In this document: positions 1 through 10,067 of the stretch, in pieces
Layout of the letters: each line of letters opens with the position of its first letter
Position numbering within the stretch: position 1 is the stretch's first letter
Source of the DNA: Rhodosorus marinus
Lineage: Eukaryota; Rhodophyta; Stylonematophyceae; Stylonematales; Stylonemataceae
Direction: 5' to 3'
NCBI GenBank assembly: GCA_029953675.1
Contig: JAMWBK010000003.1
Location: 2,976,001-3,040,000, forward strand
Length of the DNA: 64,000 nt
Notes under the pieces: generated by a model
Told to the model about the DNA's origin: nothing
Database searches by the model: none
What the model saw: only the letters and a program-made list of their open reading frames with translations
Program-made: the position numbers and the translations under genes

Positions 1-281
1 TTAATAGAAATGTATTGGACCTTTTTTTCTCGAAGGGTTGTTTTTTTTGTAGTGTTTTTTTTGTTGGTACATTTGGGAAAATGGGATGGGGCAGTCTGGT
101 TTTGATGCTGCTGATGTTGGTGGTGGTGACAAGGGCGTTGGTGTCAAGTGGGACAATTGGGTATATAAGAATGGAAGTGTCTGGATACTAAGCTAGTGTG
201 AAGAGATATGAGAGGCGTGGGTACGGGATTCAGATCTCTGTGGTGTAAAGTGTATTTGTTTTGTTTTGTTTTGAGTTGGAA

Positions 282-1142
282 ATGGAAGGGTTTGTGTCGA
301 GTTGGACTGGGACCGGAGTGAGGAGTCGAGGGAGCGCTCCCTCGACTTGTGGAAGTGGGCGTGTGCGGTTTGTCTGTTTTCATGGAGCGAATTTTGGTAA
401 TGGAGATGGGAGGAATGCGCTGATGAAGCTTAAGTATAGAACGACTGAGTGCGTGGGTGAGCGTTCAGTGAAGCATGTGGATGTGGATGCTGTGATTCAG
501 GAGTCAAACGCAGCTATTAAAAAGCGCGAGTTTGGAAAAGCAGAGGACATTCTGAGTTCGGCCCTACTGGATGATATCCGTCAACCGAAGCTTTTCTTGC
601 GCCTCGCGCTCTTGGAACAAAAGCGGAGAGACCCAGACCTCAGTCGTAGATTCTTCGAAGTAGCCCTCACTCACAACCCGGAAGACGCAGCTACCCTGCA
701 AGCTTGGGGACTCTTCGAGAGCAAACAGGGAAATCGGCTTCGTGCTTCGCGCCTGCTGTTCCGCTCTGTTGGCTTGGAACCAAAAAACGTCACTGTGCTG
801 AGATGGAGACCGCTGAGGTGTGTTGGGGAATTGTACCGTATTGCTGTACAGACATCGAATCCGACTGTTGCACGAAGGAGATACAGAGCATGCCTTCTCC
901 AGTCCCCAGACTACGTTCCTGCGTATATCTCACTCAGCATGTTGGAAATAAGAACGAACAAGAACGCCGAGGCCGCAAGAGCCGTAATTCTCCAAGGACT
1001 CAGGCTAAGCCCATCCGAAAAGCGCCTTATGACCATATGGGGCCTGGTCGAAGCGATTTTCGGCAGTGAATTTGTAGCTTCTCGATTGTTTCAGGCGAGA
1101 GACCGTCGAACGCGACAAAGAAGGCTTTCCTACCACGCATAA
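282..1142 (+). CDS. HAT/TPR-repeat protein, possibly organelle RNA-maturation factor
   Basis: Single open frame of 286 aa from the ATG at 282; an upstream in-frame codon at 261 is not ATG. From about residue 65 the protein is built of helical repeats of the half-a-TPR type, with spaced patterns such as LFLRLALLEQKRRD, ATLQAWGLFESKQGN, ASRLLFRSVGLEP and YVPAYISLSMLE. The N-terminal 50 residues are Ser/Arg/Gly-rich and low in acidic residues, as in a plastid transit peptide. Arrays of this kind occur in plastid RNA factors such as Mbb1/HCF107, which stabilise psbB-psbH transcripts; that role is an inference here. The stretch around residues 175-190 (WRPLRCVGELYRIAVQ) fits the repeat badly, so a small unrecognised intron or frame damage is possible. 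The array is shorter than in Mbb1, so the gene may be partial or a paralogue. Confidence 0.6.
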   Translation: MEGFVSSWTGTGVRSRGSAPSTCGSGRVRFVCFHGANFGNGDGRNALMKLKYRTTECVGERSVKHVDVDAVIQESNAAIKKREFGKAEDILSSALLDDIRQPKLFLRLALLEQKRRDPDLSRRFFEVALTHNPEDAATLQAWGLFESKQGNRLRASRLLFRSVGLEPKNVTVLRWRPLRCVGELYRIAVQTSNPTVARRRYRACLLQSPDYVPAYISLSMLEIRTNKNAEAARAVILQGLRLSPSEKRLMTIWGLVEAIFGSEFVASRLFQARDRRTRQRRLSYHA

Positions 1143-2043
1143 GAGCTCATTGCCAACTCGGATCGCGGAGCTTCCTTTTGGACTTGTAAAAATTTCGGGA
1201 CTCCCTCAACTGACAACGGTAACATATATATAACTAGGTACCCAGTTCATTCATCATGATTCCTACGCACGAGTGAGCGGGACAGTGTGCAAAGATATTA
1301 TTTCTCGAGATGATTAAAAGATACTTCGTTTCGCAAGGGGAACATGGCAACCCGAAGTACACGTGAGCGTATGCACGAGCGACGACGGGGCACAAGCTGA
1401 GGCTATCACCGTAACTGTGTCCTCTATTGGGCAGCCGCCTAACGCAGCCAGCATTAGCTCTATCACTATCTAGAGCAACCCCACGCTTGTGAAGTCGGAA
1501 TCCTTATCGAACGGGAACAAGTCCGGCCGTCCGAGGCAAGGGAGAACACTTTTCTTAGCAACTCTGTCCTCAGTCTAGAAAGGAATCCGGCCCATACGCC
1601 TTTGGTCGCCGTTCTCGTCCGGAATATGCGGCGATGAAGAAGCGATGTTTTACAGCGTGTTGAGCGATGTTTTACAATGCGTTGAGGGATGTCGACGCTG
1701 CTCGAAGCGTTCAGCTAGATGGGGAAGGTATCTTGTTGCCGGGGACTAGGGTGTATCGTTCATCCAATAAAGATCTGACCACAAGAGGGAACGTCGGTCG
1801 CCATGCCCGTATTGGTGATGGAAACCCTTGAAAGCTAATGCCTAGGAGTATTCAGGGGAGAGCTTACAACATATGAAGTTGGAGATTCAATATCAATCAT
1901 CCTACGTCGAAAGCCGTGTCCTAGGAACTCAGTTTGCGCGATTTGATAGGGAGCATTCTTGCTACTTTCAACAAACGTCAGTGCTACACATATTTGTGAA
2001 TCGAAGGTAAAGATTGCACTTGGTCAGATTGAATCGGGGTCGA
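1143..2043. other. Intergenic region, no supported gene
   Basis: About 0.9 kb between the HAT/TPR gene and the PfkB gene. No ORF with recognisable similarity and no tRNA or repeat was seen. Base composition is intermediate, unlike the AT valleys elsewhere. A short 5' exon of the PfkB gene could lie here, because that gene opens close behind an in-frame stop. Confidence 0.4.
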
Positions 2044-3157
2044 ATGCGCAGAAAGGTTACTATTTGTGTTGGGGTGACGCCTGCGCTTCAACGCACGCTT
2101 CGTTTTTCGAGCTTGGTACTCGGGGATGTGAACCGCTGTTCGGCGGAACCAATTGAGTCAGCATCTGGAAAGGCGACAAACGTTGCTAGAGTCGTTAGAC
2201 TGCTGAGTGAGTACATGACTGATCTGCAGGAGGCTGGGACCACTGAGACCGTTCTAGTAGAATTTAGCGGAGGTGAAACAGGGGAAAAGTATAGAAGCCT
2301 CCTCGGATTCGAATCTGTGTACGTGGAGACGAAGGCAGCGACTCGGATCTGTCAGACGCTGCTCGTGGACGGGGAAGGGGAGGCAACGGAACTGGTTGAG
2401 GAAGCCATCAACCCTTCCGAAGCAGAATGGAGTTTGTTCACAGAGACTCTTGCAAAGCAAACAGCCGCGATTGGGGATGTCAGTCAATGTGTTGGTGTCC
2501 TTACTGGCTCGCCACCTCCAGGCTCTTCTCCGCAGACATACAAGGAACTGCTCCTTGTTGCTTCAGCGGTGAGGATTGGCCAAATGCGGATTACGTTAGT
2601 GTCCTGCTCACAGTTCTGACCTCGCGTGTGTCTTTCTGGTCCCTTAGCGAGGTTTGAGGTTTATCGTTGATAGTCAGAAGACTCCGTTGACTGAGGCCCT
2701 TGAAGCGAGGCCGTGGTTGGTAAAGATCAACTTGCAGGAGTTGGAGAAAACCAGCTTTCGACAATGCACAACAGAGCATGAGCTACGGGACACTTCTTAT
2801 GGATTGATCAACGCTGGAGCAAGAAATGTGGTCGTTACCAAAGGGAAGGACTCAGCCTGGCTCTTTTCAGGAGACGATATGAACACATACTACGAAATGA
2901 CGCCGCCCAAGGTGCAATCCAGAAACCCGATTGGGAGCGGTGACTCGATGGCAGCCGGTATTGCGTTCTACACGAGTACCAGGTCGAAAGAATCACTTTC
3001 TCAGGTTGAGAATCTGCTGGAGGCGGTTCGTTTCGGGATCGCGTGCGGATCCGCGAACGCAGAAACCGAAACGCCCGGAACAGTGATTCCATCCAGGCCT
3101 TTCGAGCTGGTCAATTCGGTTAGTATCAAAGTTCGAACTGTGGCGAGTGGTGTATGA
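2044..3157 (+). CDS. PfkB-family sugar kinase (1-phosphofructokinase/tagatose-6-P kinase type)
   Basis: Two exons, 2044-2568 and 2648-3157, joined by a 79-bp GT-AG phase-0 intron; 344 aa. The N-terminus (VTICVGVTPALQRTLRF) matches the opening strand of LacC/FruK-like PfkB kinases, where an NPAxDRT-like segment is usual. The exon junction restores RGLRFIVDSQ, the conserved strand before the ATP site. The C-terminal half has VVVTKGKDSAWLF and the PfkB signature NPIGSGDSMAAGIA, which carries the GxGD anion hole and catalytic Asp. The family phosphorylates a sugar phosphate such as fructose-1-P or tagatose-6-P; the substrate cannot be told from sequence. Start choice: ATG 2044 is the first in-frame ATG after a stop at 2008, and a short upstream exon with a targeting signal is possible. 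Translation of the joined frame is continuous. Confidence 0.8.
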
Positions 3158-4221
3158 TTGAGAGGAAATTGATGCGGTTAAGAGTTTTGCCGTTCCGCTT
3201 GAACTCTACTCTCGCGAGGATGCTACAGTTGGTTTCCACTCAATGTTGTCCTTCAAACAGGAGGGAACTGTAGGTAATCTATCCTTGAGCATCATCATTG
3301 GAGGATCAGTTACCAAATTCCCAAATTGATCGTACAGGCTTGAATAGTATTTCAGACTGTCCAAGCCGACGAGGAGTCAAGCAAGAACGAGCAGATATTG
3401 GATATGACATTATCTAAGGTAATGATCGCAGAGTTGACACCAACTTGCTGCTTTCAAGCTTAAGATAGCGTACCAGTTCCTGAACCCCAGTCGCTTTCAA
3501 GCCTCGGCAACCTTGCCCAGGTGTTTGGCAGATAAATCATTTTCACTAGAAAAGAAACTACTTGAAAATGAGGGAAATGATTTTTTTGGAGTCGAAATTT
3601 ATTATCCATGAAATACTTATTATAAAAATAAATTGAATATTTGAAATTTTCAGAAATTGTGGTATTTTAAATATAGTAATATTAACATAAGTTTATAGGT
3701 AAAGATTAGAATTAAAAATGTGAAAACGCCGCGCCATGAGCAGATGAATGCGGTTTTGGTACGTGGACAATGCCGCGGTTTTCAGAGTTGAGTGGGTGAG
3801 GCCGTAGTAGCTTACGAGTATGTTTTGAAGCCAAGAAGAGATATGAAAAAATGGATTCTTGATTGTATCAGAAACGTTTTGGAAAGATTTTGATGAGTAA
3901 GCGGATAATGAGATGAGGATCCTGAATGAGTCGGTCGATGGGAAGGCTCGGGTCTTGATTTGGAGCAAGGTATAAAACGGAGGTTTGACCGCAAGTTGTT
4001 TTCTTGATCCTCGATTTCGTGCGTTGTGTTCAGAGAAAGTTTTTTGTTTGAAGGATTTGGAGAGGTCTTTTCGAGCAGAAGGCAGTAGAAATTTCTTGTC
4101 GATGGTCTTTGGGAGTATTCCGGGGTGGTTTGGTGGGTTTTCTGTTGCTCGGGTGGACTTTTAGATTCTTGCTCTGGTTAAGGGTCGAGTGTATATCATC
4201 GGCGGCAGAAAATTAGCCACT
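3158..4221. promoter_or_regulatory. Intergenic region and probable Hrd3 promoter with AT valley
   Basis: Holds no supported gene. An AT-rich valley at about 3540-3710 is followed by G/T-rich DNA from about 3715 to 4220, running into the start of the Hrd3 gene. The same valley-then-GT layout precedes most + strand genes in the window, so I read it as a promoter and 5' leader. No discrete TATA box was assigned. Confidence 0.4.
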
Positions 4222-7200
4222 ATGTTCCAAACATGCAGCAGAAGGAGAAGAATGGTAGGCCTCATCCTCTTGAGTATGATGCTCTTGGTTGTCGCGTCTC
4301 AAGCGAAGAATCCTCCAAACGTGGGTGATGCCCAGTCTCTCGGAGGGAATGCGGGATCCGAGAAAGAGGATGCTGAGGATTCCCAGAAAATCAGAGACCT
4401 TCGAGCGGAGCAGGCGGCAGAGGCAGAAAATGACCTAGGAGATCCTGTGGAACTCGGCAGTGGGCAACCGGGTGTGGACGAACGCAACGTGAGGGGCTTG
4501 GATGGAGCTGGTGAGAGTAGTAGTCAGCAGGATCATGAAGCAGATGCTGAAGAATATGAAGATTATTTCGATGACGATTATTATGATGGCTATGAAGACT
4601 ATGAAGACTATGAAGACTATGAAGACGATGGTCGCTTTGGTCTCGACCTGAATGACGGTAAAACTTCCTTGAGTGACGATGACGAGATCTCGACTGACGA
4701 AGACAAGAGTCAGCAGAGTCGTGAACTGAAAAGCGACAAAAATGTTGGCCAGAGCGTCGACACGGCCGGTGGCACTGGTGATCTGATCAATTCTGATGAC
4801 ATGCTTCCCACAGGAAATGTAGAGTCTGATGCAGACCGGCTTTCGGATGGCTCTGTTGATGAATTTCACTATGATGAGTTTCATGAAGGGGATTTGGAGG
4901 TAACAGATGACGAGGACTTTATCGAGGGCGAGGACGAATACGACTATCGAGACGAAGACACAGTTCTTGTTCTTCAGATCGATCCTGCTCGGATTATTCT
5001 CGATCGTCAAACACGAACGTTTAGCCTTTTTGTCGTGGTCCACCTACCGAAGTCGCTCGACCAGGAGCTTCTTGTAGAAGAAAAGGTTGCCGTTACGATC
5101 GATGGTAGGGCAACTACCTTCCTTATCGAAGACAACAAGAGATCTGCCAAGGTACTGATGGATTATGATCCGTACAAGTCCGAGGATGAGCAAGGCGGAG
5201 CTGATCTATTCCTCTTTATAGATGATGAGCTACGAGGGGTTGGCTCCTTTAAGACCATTTTCGTTTCTCGCTCCCAGAACGGTGAAACTGATGACGATCC
5301 CCCGTCGGACTTACTGGAAGAGGAGGTTGACGACGACCTGATCGTCGCTGACGTAGATACGGAAGAGGACGTGGAAGTGGTTGAGCTGAACCAGATGGTT
5401 GATGAAGGAGAACGACTATTGGTTGGTCGGCAAGAAGTTGCGGAGGCGATGAAACTTTTCGAGAAGGCTGCCCAGCGTGGGCATAGTGGAGCAATTCTGA
5501 CCCTCGGAGCTTTGTACTTGTCTGGATTTGGAACAAGGCTGAGTCGAGATGATCGAAAGGCAACGGAGCTGATATTTAAAGCAGCCTCGATGGGAAATCC
5601 AGATGCTCATGGGCTCCTGGGCTTTCTGTACGCGAGTGGATGGAGCAAGGAAGTGGAAGCGGACCAAGCGAAATCCATCCTGTACTGGACGATTGCTGCC
5701 CGAGGAGGAAGCATCTACGGTCAAATGGCTCTGGGATATAGATACGCTTACGGCATAGATGTGGCCGCGACATGCAAGAAGGCTTCTTATACTTATCTGA
5801 AGGCCGTAGAACAGATAATAGAGAAGTTCGATCAGGACGTACTGAGAGGAGTTCCGTTCAACGATGACGTCAGATTGGACGACATACCTGGGATTCAGCG
5901 GAAGAGCGAGCAGATGGAAATGGTCCAGTACTCAAAGCACAGTGCAGAGCGAGGGGAAGTGAATGCTTTGAGGGCTGTCGGTCAGTTTTACTTGTTTGGA
6001 CGAGGAGTGGAGCAAGATTTCGATCAGGCCCACCAGCTCTTTGAAAGGGCCGCCGATCTCGGGGATCCAAGAGCTCATGCATTTTTGGGCTTCATGTACT
6101 ATACCGGAGTCGGGGTTGAGAAGAACAACGAAACAGCATTTGAGCACTTCAAGACGGCTGCAAGGAGCAGAGAACCTGCGGGACATCAGGGTTTAGGAGT
6201 AGCGTATAGATACGGTGCCGGGGTTGAACAAAACTATCAAGAAGCTTATCTCAACTTCCGCCAAGCTGCTGAGAAGGGTGTAGGAGAAGCCTTTTACAAT
6301 TTGGGTGTCATGCACCTCGAAGGCTTGGGAGTTGAGCAGTCGAATAAGCAAGCTTTTGATCACTTCCGCCAGTCCGCTGACAGGTTCCACCTCCAGGGAC
6401 TGTACCAAACTGCACAGATGCTGATTGGCAACTACGACGGAGTGGAACCGGACTGCAAGCTAGCCGCCGGGCAACTGAAGCAGGCCGCGGAAATTTTTTA
6501 CGGCCATACATTCACCACGACAGCTTTCGACCTGTTTGAAAGTAGCGACTTTACTGGTGCCCTTCTGCGCTACATGCAATCGGCACAGGTTGGGGTTGAG
6601 CTCGGGCAGTACAACACGGCTCACATGTTATTCAATAGACAAGGCGTAGAGGACCGATTTTTGGACCGCGAGGACGATGAAGCGCTTAATTACTTTCGGC
6701 TCTCTGCGCAACAGGGACACGTTCACTCTGCGATCAAGGTATGACTTCTAGAGCGTTCAGTTTGCTTTGTTGAACCTGGTTTGGACATGTGGGTTGGCTG
6801 CGCCTAAGACATTTTCTCATTTTCAAAGGTCGGAGACATCCTCTACGACAAGTGCGACGATCCCGAAGCAGCAGCGTCAGTCTATCAGAAGGCTATTGAT
6901 ATATCAGCTAATATCGACCTAAAATCTGTGGCGGAGGCATCCTTCAACCTTGGCGTCATGCACGTCTTCGGCAGAGGACGTCGAGTCGACTTTCACCTCG
7001 CGAAGCGGTACTTCGATGCGTCAAAAGCTCAGAACGAGGAGGCCATAATTCCCGCCGTCATTGCCCTCCGGGGCCTCAAGTTTTACAGCAAGTGGAAGGA
7101 ATACGTTGACCTAGTCGTCGACTGGGCAGTGTTTTTCAGGAACATCACGGATGGCAACGTCCCCGTGGCGCCGTCCTTCAAGGTGAGCATGCTGAAGGTG

Positions 7201-7592
7201 ATCTGCCCAAACGCCGCAATTTCAGGCGAAATCACTAAAACCGTATCCCTCATTGTCCCCTTGTCGTGTAGATCTCCGCAGACGCTGATGCGGATTTGAC
7301 AGACGAGCCTGAGACAGAGCAAAAATGGCTCTCAGGCGTTCTCCATGTCGCACTGGAGTACATGGATTTGGTCGTGCTTGTTGTTCTCCTAGGTACCCTC
7401 ATGCTCGTCGTGTTTGCTCGCAGGAGGCGTATGGTTAATTATTCAAACCCTCCCGAGCAGCGAGCGAACGCTGTGGGAAACCCAGCGGAAGGTGTTTTGG
7501 AGCCCGGTGTTGCGGAAGGACTGTTGCAAGCTGAAGGTCAACCTGGACCGGATCCCCTGGAAGAGCCGCTTCCAGCTGTTGACTTGGACTAA
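4222..7592 (+). CDS. HRD3: Hrd3/SEL1L-type ERAD adaptor with SEL1 repeats
   Basis: Three exons, 4222-6738, 6829-7182 and 7272-7592, all phase 0; 1063 aa. An N-terminal hydrophobic segment (MVGLILLSMMLLVVASQA) after an Arg cluster is a signal peptide. Next comes a strongly acidic stretch to about residue 250, containing a 9-bp DNA repeat that encodes EDYEDYEDYEDY. A predicted beta-rich segment follows (about 255-365). From about residue 390 there are many SEL1 repeats, for example AILTLGALYLSGFGT, ALRAVGQFYLFGRGV, AHAFLGFMYYTGVGV, AFYNLGVMHLEGLGV and ASFNLGVMHVFGRGR. The last exon has a membrane segment (LVVLVVLLGTLMLVVFA) and a short polar tail. This is the topology of Hrd3/SEL1L, the luminal partner of the Hrd1 ubiquitin ligase in ER-associated degradation. 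The acidic and beta-rich N-terminal region is larger than usual. The ATG at 4222 was preferred over an in-frame GTG at 4189. Confidence 0.88.
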
Positions 7593-9398
7593 GCAGGCAA
7601 CCTAGCACACCTCAAAGGTGTGCAGGCTTGGCAAAGTCAACACAAAAAGCTCACGATGCGTCTTGACAACAAGACCAGGCATTATTTATTTATTGAGAGG
7701 TACCCTTAGCGGTAGGAAGTTTAACACCATGCTTGCTCGCACAGTGGTAGAAATGGATGAGGCAGCTTCGCGCGGTATCCGTTTACACTCGCGAGAGCTT
7801 CTGAAAACTAAAAGGAAGCACTGGTGTCCAGTAAACATGCGCAGGGTAGCACAACCAGAAAGATGTAAGATCAGGATGTTGTCCTATATAGCCAAAGGTC
7901 CGAAGCGGGCCGGCTTCCCTCGTAGCCCATTGTATTTCAGACGTACAAACGTTGAACAATAAGAACAACTTTGTCACGGAAGACTGTGACACCAGCTAGT
8001 ACGGCGCGTGCACGAGTTATGCAGGTCACCAGGATCCTCCTTGTTAAATGGTGGTGTTGTTCTAATCTCTCTCATCGAGGGGCTGCTACCGTAAAACGAG
8101 ACCAAACCAGGAACCAAGTATACCCACAGAAGCATTTTGGTGCAAGTCGTGAGAACCGTATGAGCGCAATGAGCGGGAGAAAGGTGCTGATTTCAACGGT
8201 TTTGAGCCCCCTTAAGCCGCCCCCGCTAGATTCCAACCGGTTCGTGCAGATACTGATGCCTCCCTGGAGCACCCAAATGTGCTAAACCTCGTCACGGGCG
8301 TAGGGCTTCTGTGGTGTTGCTTCTCCGTCGTGTTGCTTCTCCGTCGTGTGCTTCTTGGAGGTGTCGACAAAAGGACGTATGGGTTGAGCTTGTAAGACCG
8401 CTTCTGTTGGATGTTGCTTGACGGGGCGTGAACACTTAACGATGTGGACCAAGGACGGTTTAGCAGAAGTGTGGTCTATATCATTTGTACGGATTAAACC
8501 TATCCGTTGAAGACCCTTGTATGGGGAAACTTCGGGAGTCATCCTCGCGTCCCTCGCGTACGTGATTGTTCCCGATGCATCCTCAATCTCGAATTTACCT
8601 ATACATCCCAGTAATACCCGAGTCCGGCTCGGCATCTCCGGCTTTGCTTTCTTCCCTTGTCGCCCACGACACAGCACAGCTCTCCTCAGCGTGGATAGGC
8701 TCTCTTATAAGCGGATGATGAATATTCCCATAGATGAATACATACCCAGGAGCAGAGCGCAGGTTCCCAGGCACATCCAAGGAAGTATCCGTGTACAGGG
8801 GTAGCTGTTGCTCTGCACTTGGTTCCCCCCACTGCGAAGTTTGTAGTCATGCTCAAGGCACTTGTCCCCTCTAACATCTGAACGTGTTTTCGATGCTTAC
8901 AGTGCATACTGAAAAGTCATTAAAATTATTGATGGCAGTCTATCACAACGGAAACTAATCATAACTCAATACTTGATCAGAGATCCCACCTCGAAGATGA
9001 TTGATTAAAGGAGCATATTGATTGTGATCAATCAGTTTACGGGATTTTAAAGAAAATATATACTTTCAAACCCGGTACCCTGAATTTTCTTCTTTTATTC
9101 AATATTATATTAACTAGTTCTCAAATGGTGCAGTCGCGTTATGCAAAACGGACTCATCAAGCTGCCAACCCTACCTAGATGTTCAGCGCGGTATCAATTT
9201 GTGTTCTTTCATCTGCGTATAGAAACACGACACTAGTTTCTTCCTGTGGGCAGATAGTTCTGCGAGGCGCTCCCGGAAATGAAATAGCATGCTCTAAACC
9301 GTTGTAGCTCATGGTGAAGGCCGACTGTATCCTCACAGTCTGTCTGCGGTGCAGTTCGGCAGTGCGCACCTAAGAACACGGACCTGGCATGTAAACTA
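7593..9398. other. 1.8-kb gap without a supported gene
   Basis: No convincing CDS. A 16-bp unit is tandemly repeated twice at 8314-8345 with a partial third. On the minus strand an open frame at 8282-8677 (131 codons) reads like plausible protein but has no motif I recognise. The end nearest the CCT gene (about 8930-9130) is AT-rich and contains TGATTG/CAATCA as a tight inverted pair at 9019-9034. Confidence 0.35.
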
Positions 9399-10067
9399 TT
9401 ACGAGGAAGGCACTTCTTCCAGTTTCACATACTGGTCCATGTCGTCAACTTCTCCGCCCTCCTCCTCAGTCCGGGCAAATCGACCCCCAACTCTAGGGCG
9501 GTCCGACGCAATTTTGCGTCGACACTCGTACCTAATCTTCTTCTTGAAGCATCTGTTGTTCTTCTTTCGTCTGTATCTCATTAATGCCTCATCTCTCGAC
9601 CACATGGTTGGCGAAAAAGATCCGTTGTTTAGCTTCATCCTTTCGATTCCAAGGCCTATCTCAGCCTTGTCTAGGGCTGCGTGCCTCCTCTCGTAATCGA
9701 GCAGGTCGGGAACCGAGCTCGTGGGGGTTATTGTAACTTCAGAGCACATTGAGGCAAGATTTTTAGAGCCCAAGGAAGCCATACTTGACACCTTTTGGAT
9801 TCCCTTCGGCTTCTGCTTCTCGAGGAACTGCATATGCGCGGGCAGGCTGTCGCATCTCCTCATATTCGAGGGGGATGGGAGCTCGGCCTTCAGCACCTGC
9901 TTCAAGACACTCTCCTCGAACTCTGAGCGCATCGTGTCCAACCACTCATGATCCCGCGGTGAGCTCTGCAGACCTACTTCAAGGTCATCAAGGTTGTCGA
10001 AAAGGGACTCCTCCTTCTTATAGTCGAAGACTTCAGAGTCAAAAATCTCAGAAAAATCTTCACTCAT
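9399..10067 (-). CDS. CCT-domain protein (CONSTANS/TOC1-type motif)
   Basis: Intronless, 222 aa, ATG at 10067. Residues about 158-200 form a CCT motif: RDEALMRYRRKKNNRCFK followed by KKIRYECRRKIASDRPRVGG and RFAR. This matches the pattern RxxxLxRYRxKRxxRxFxKxIRYxxRKxxAxxRPRxxGRF of plant and algal CCT proteins, with a nuclear-localisation-like basic cluster. CCT domains bind CCAAT-type promoter elements with NF-YB/YC or mediate protein contacts in light, clock and photoperiod regulation. There is no B-box zinc finger, response-regulator or GATA domain, so this is a stand-alone CCT protein. The N-terminal half is acidic (FSEIFDSEVFDYKKEESLFD), like an activation region; the C-terminal tail is acidic too. 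The upstream DNA (10068-10640) is C/A-rich, the minus-strand equivalent of the GT-rich leaders. Confidence 0.88.
   Translation of the reverse strand: MSEDFSEIFDSEVFDYKKEESLFDNLDDLEVGLQSSPRDHEWLDTMRSEFEESVLKQVLKAELPSPSNMRRCDSLPAHMQFLEKQKPKGIQKVSSMASLGSKNLASMCSEVTITPTSSVPDLLDYERRHAALDKAEIGLGIERMKLNNGSFSPTMWSRDEALMRYRRKKNNRCFKKKIRYECRRKIASDRPRVGGRFARTEEEGGEVDDMDQYVKLEEVPSS

Noticed and set aside
4435-5043. Minus-strand 202-codon frame rich in Ile/Val/Phe inside Hrd3
   Set aside because: It is the antisense of Asp/Glu-rich codons; there is no motif, and the sense strand has clear SEL1 repeats in continuous frame.
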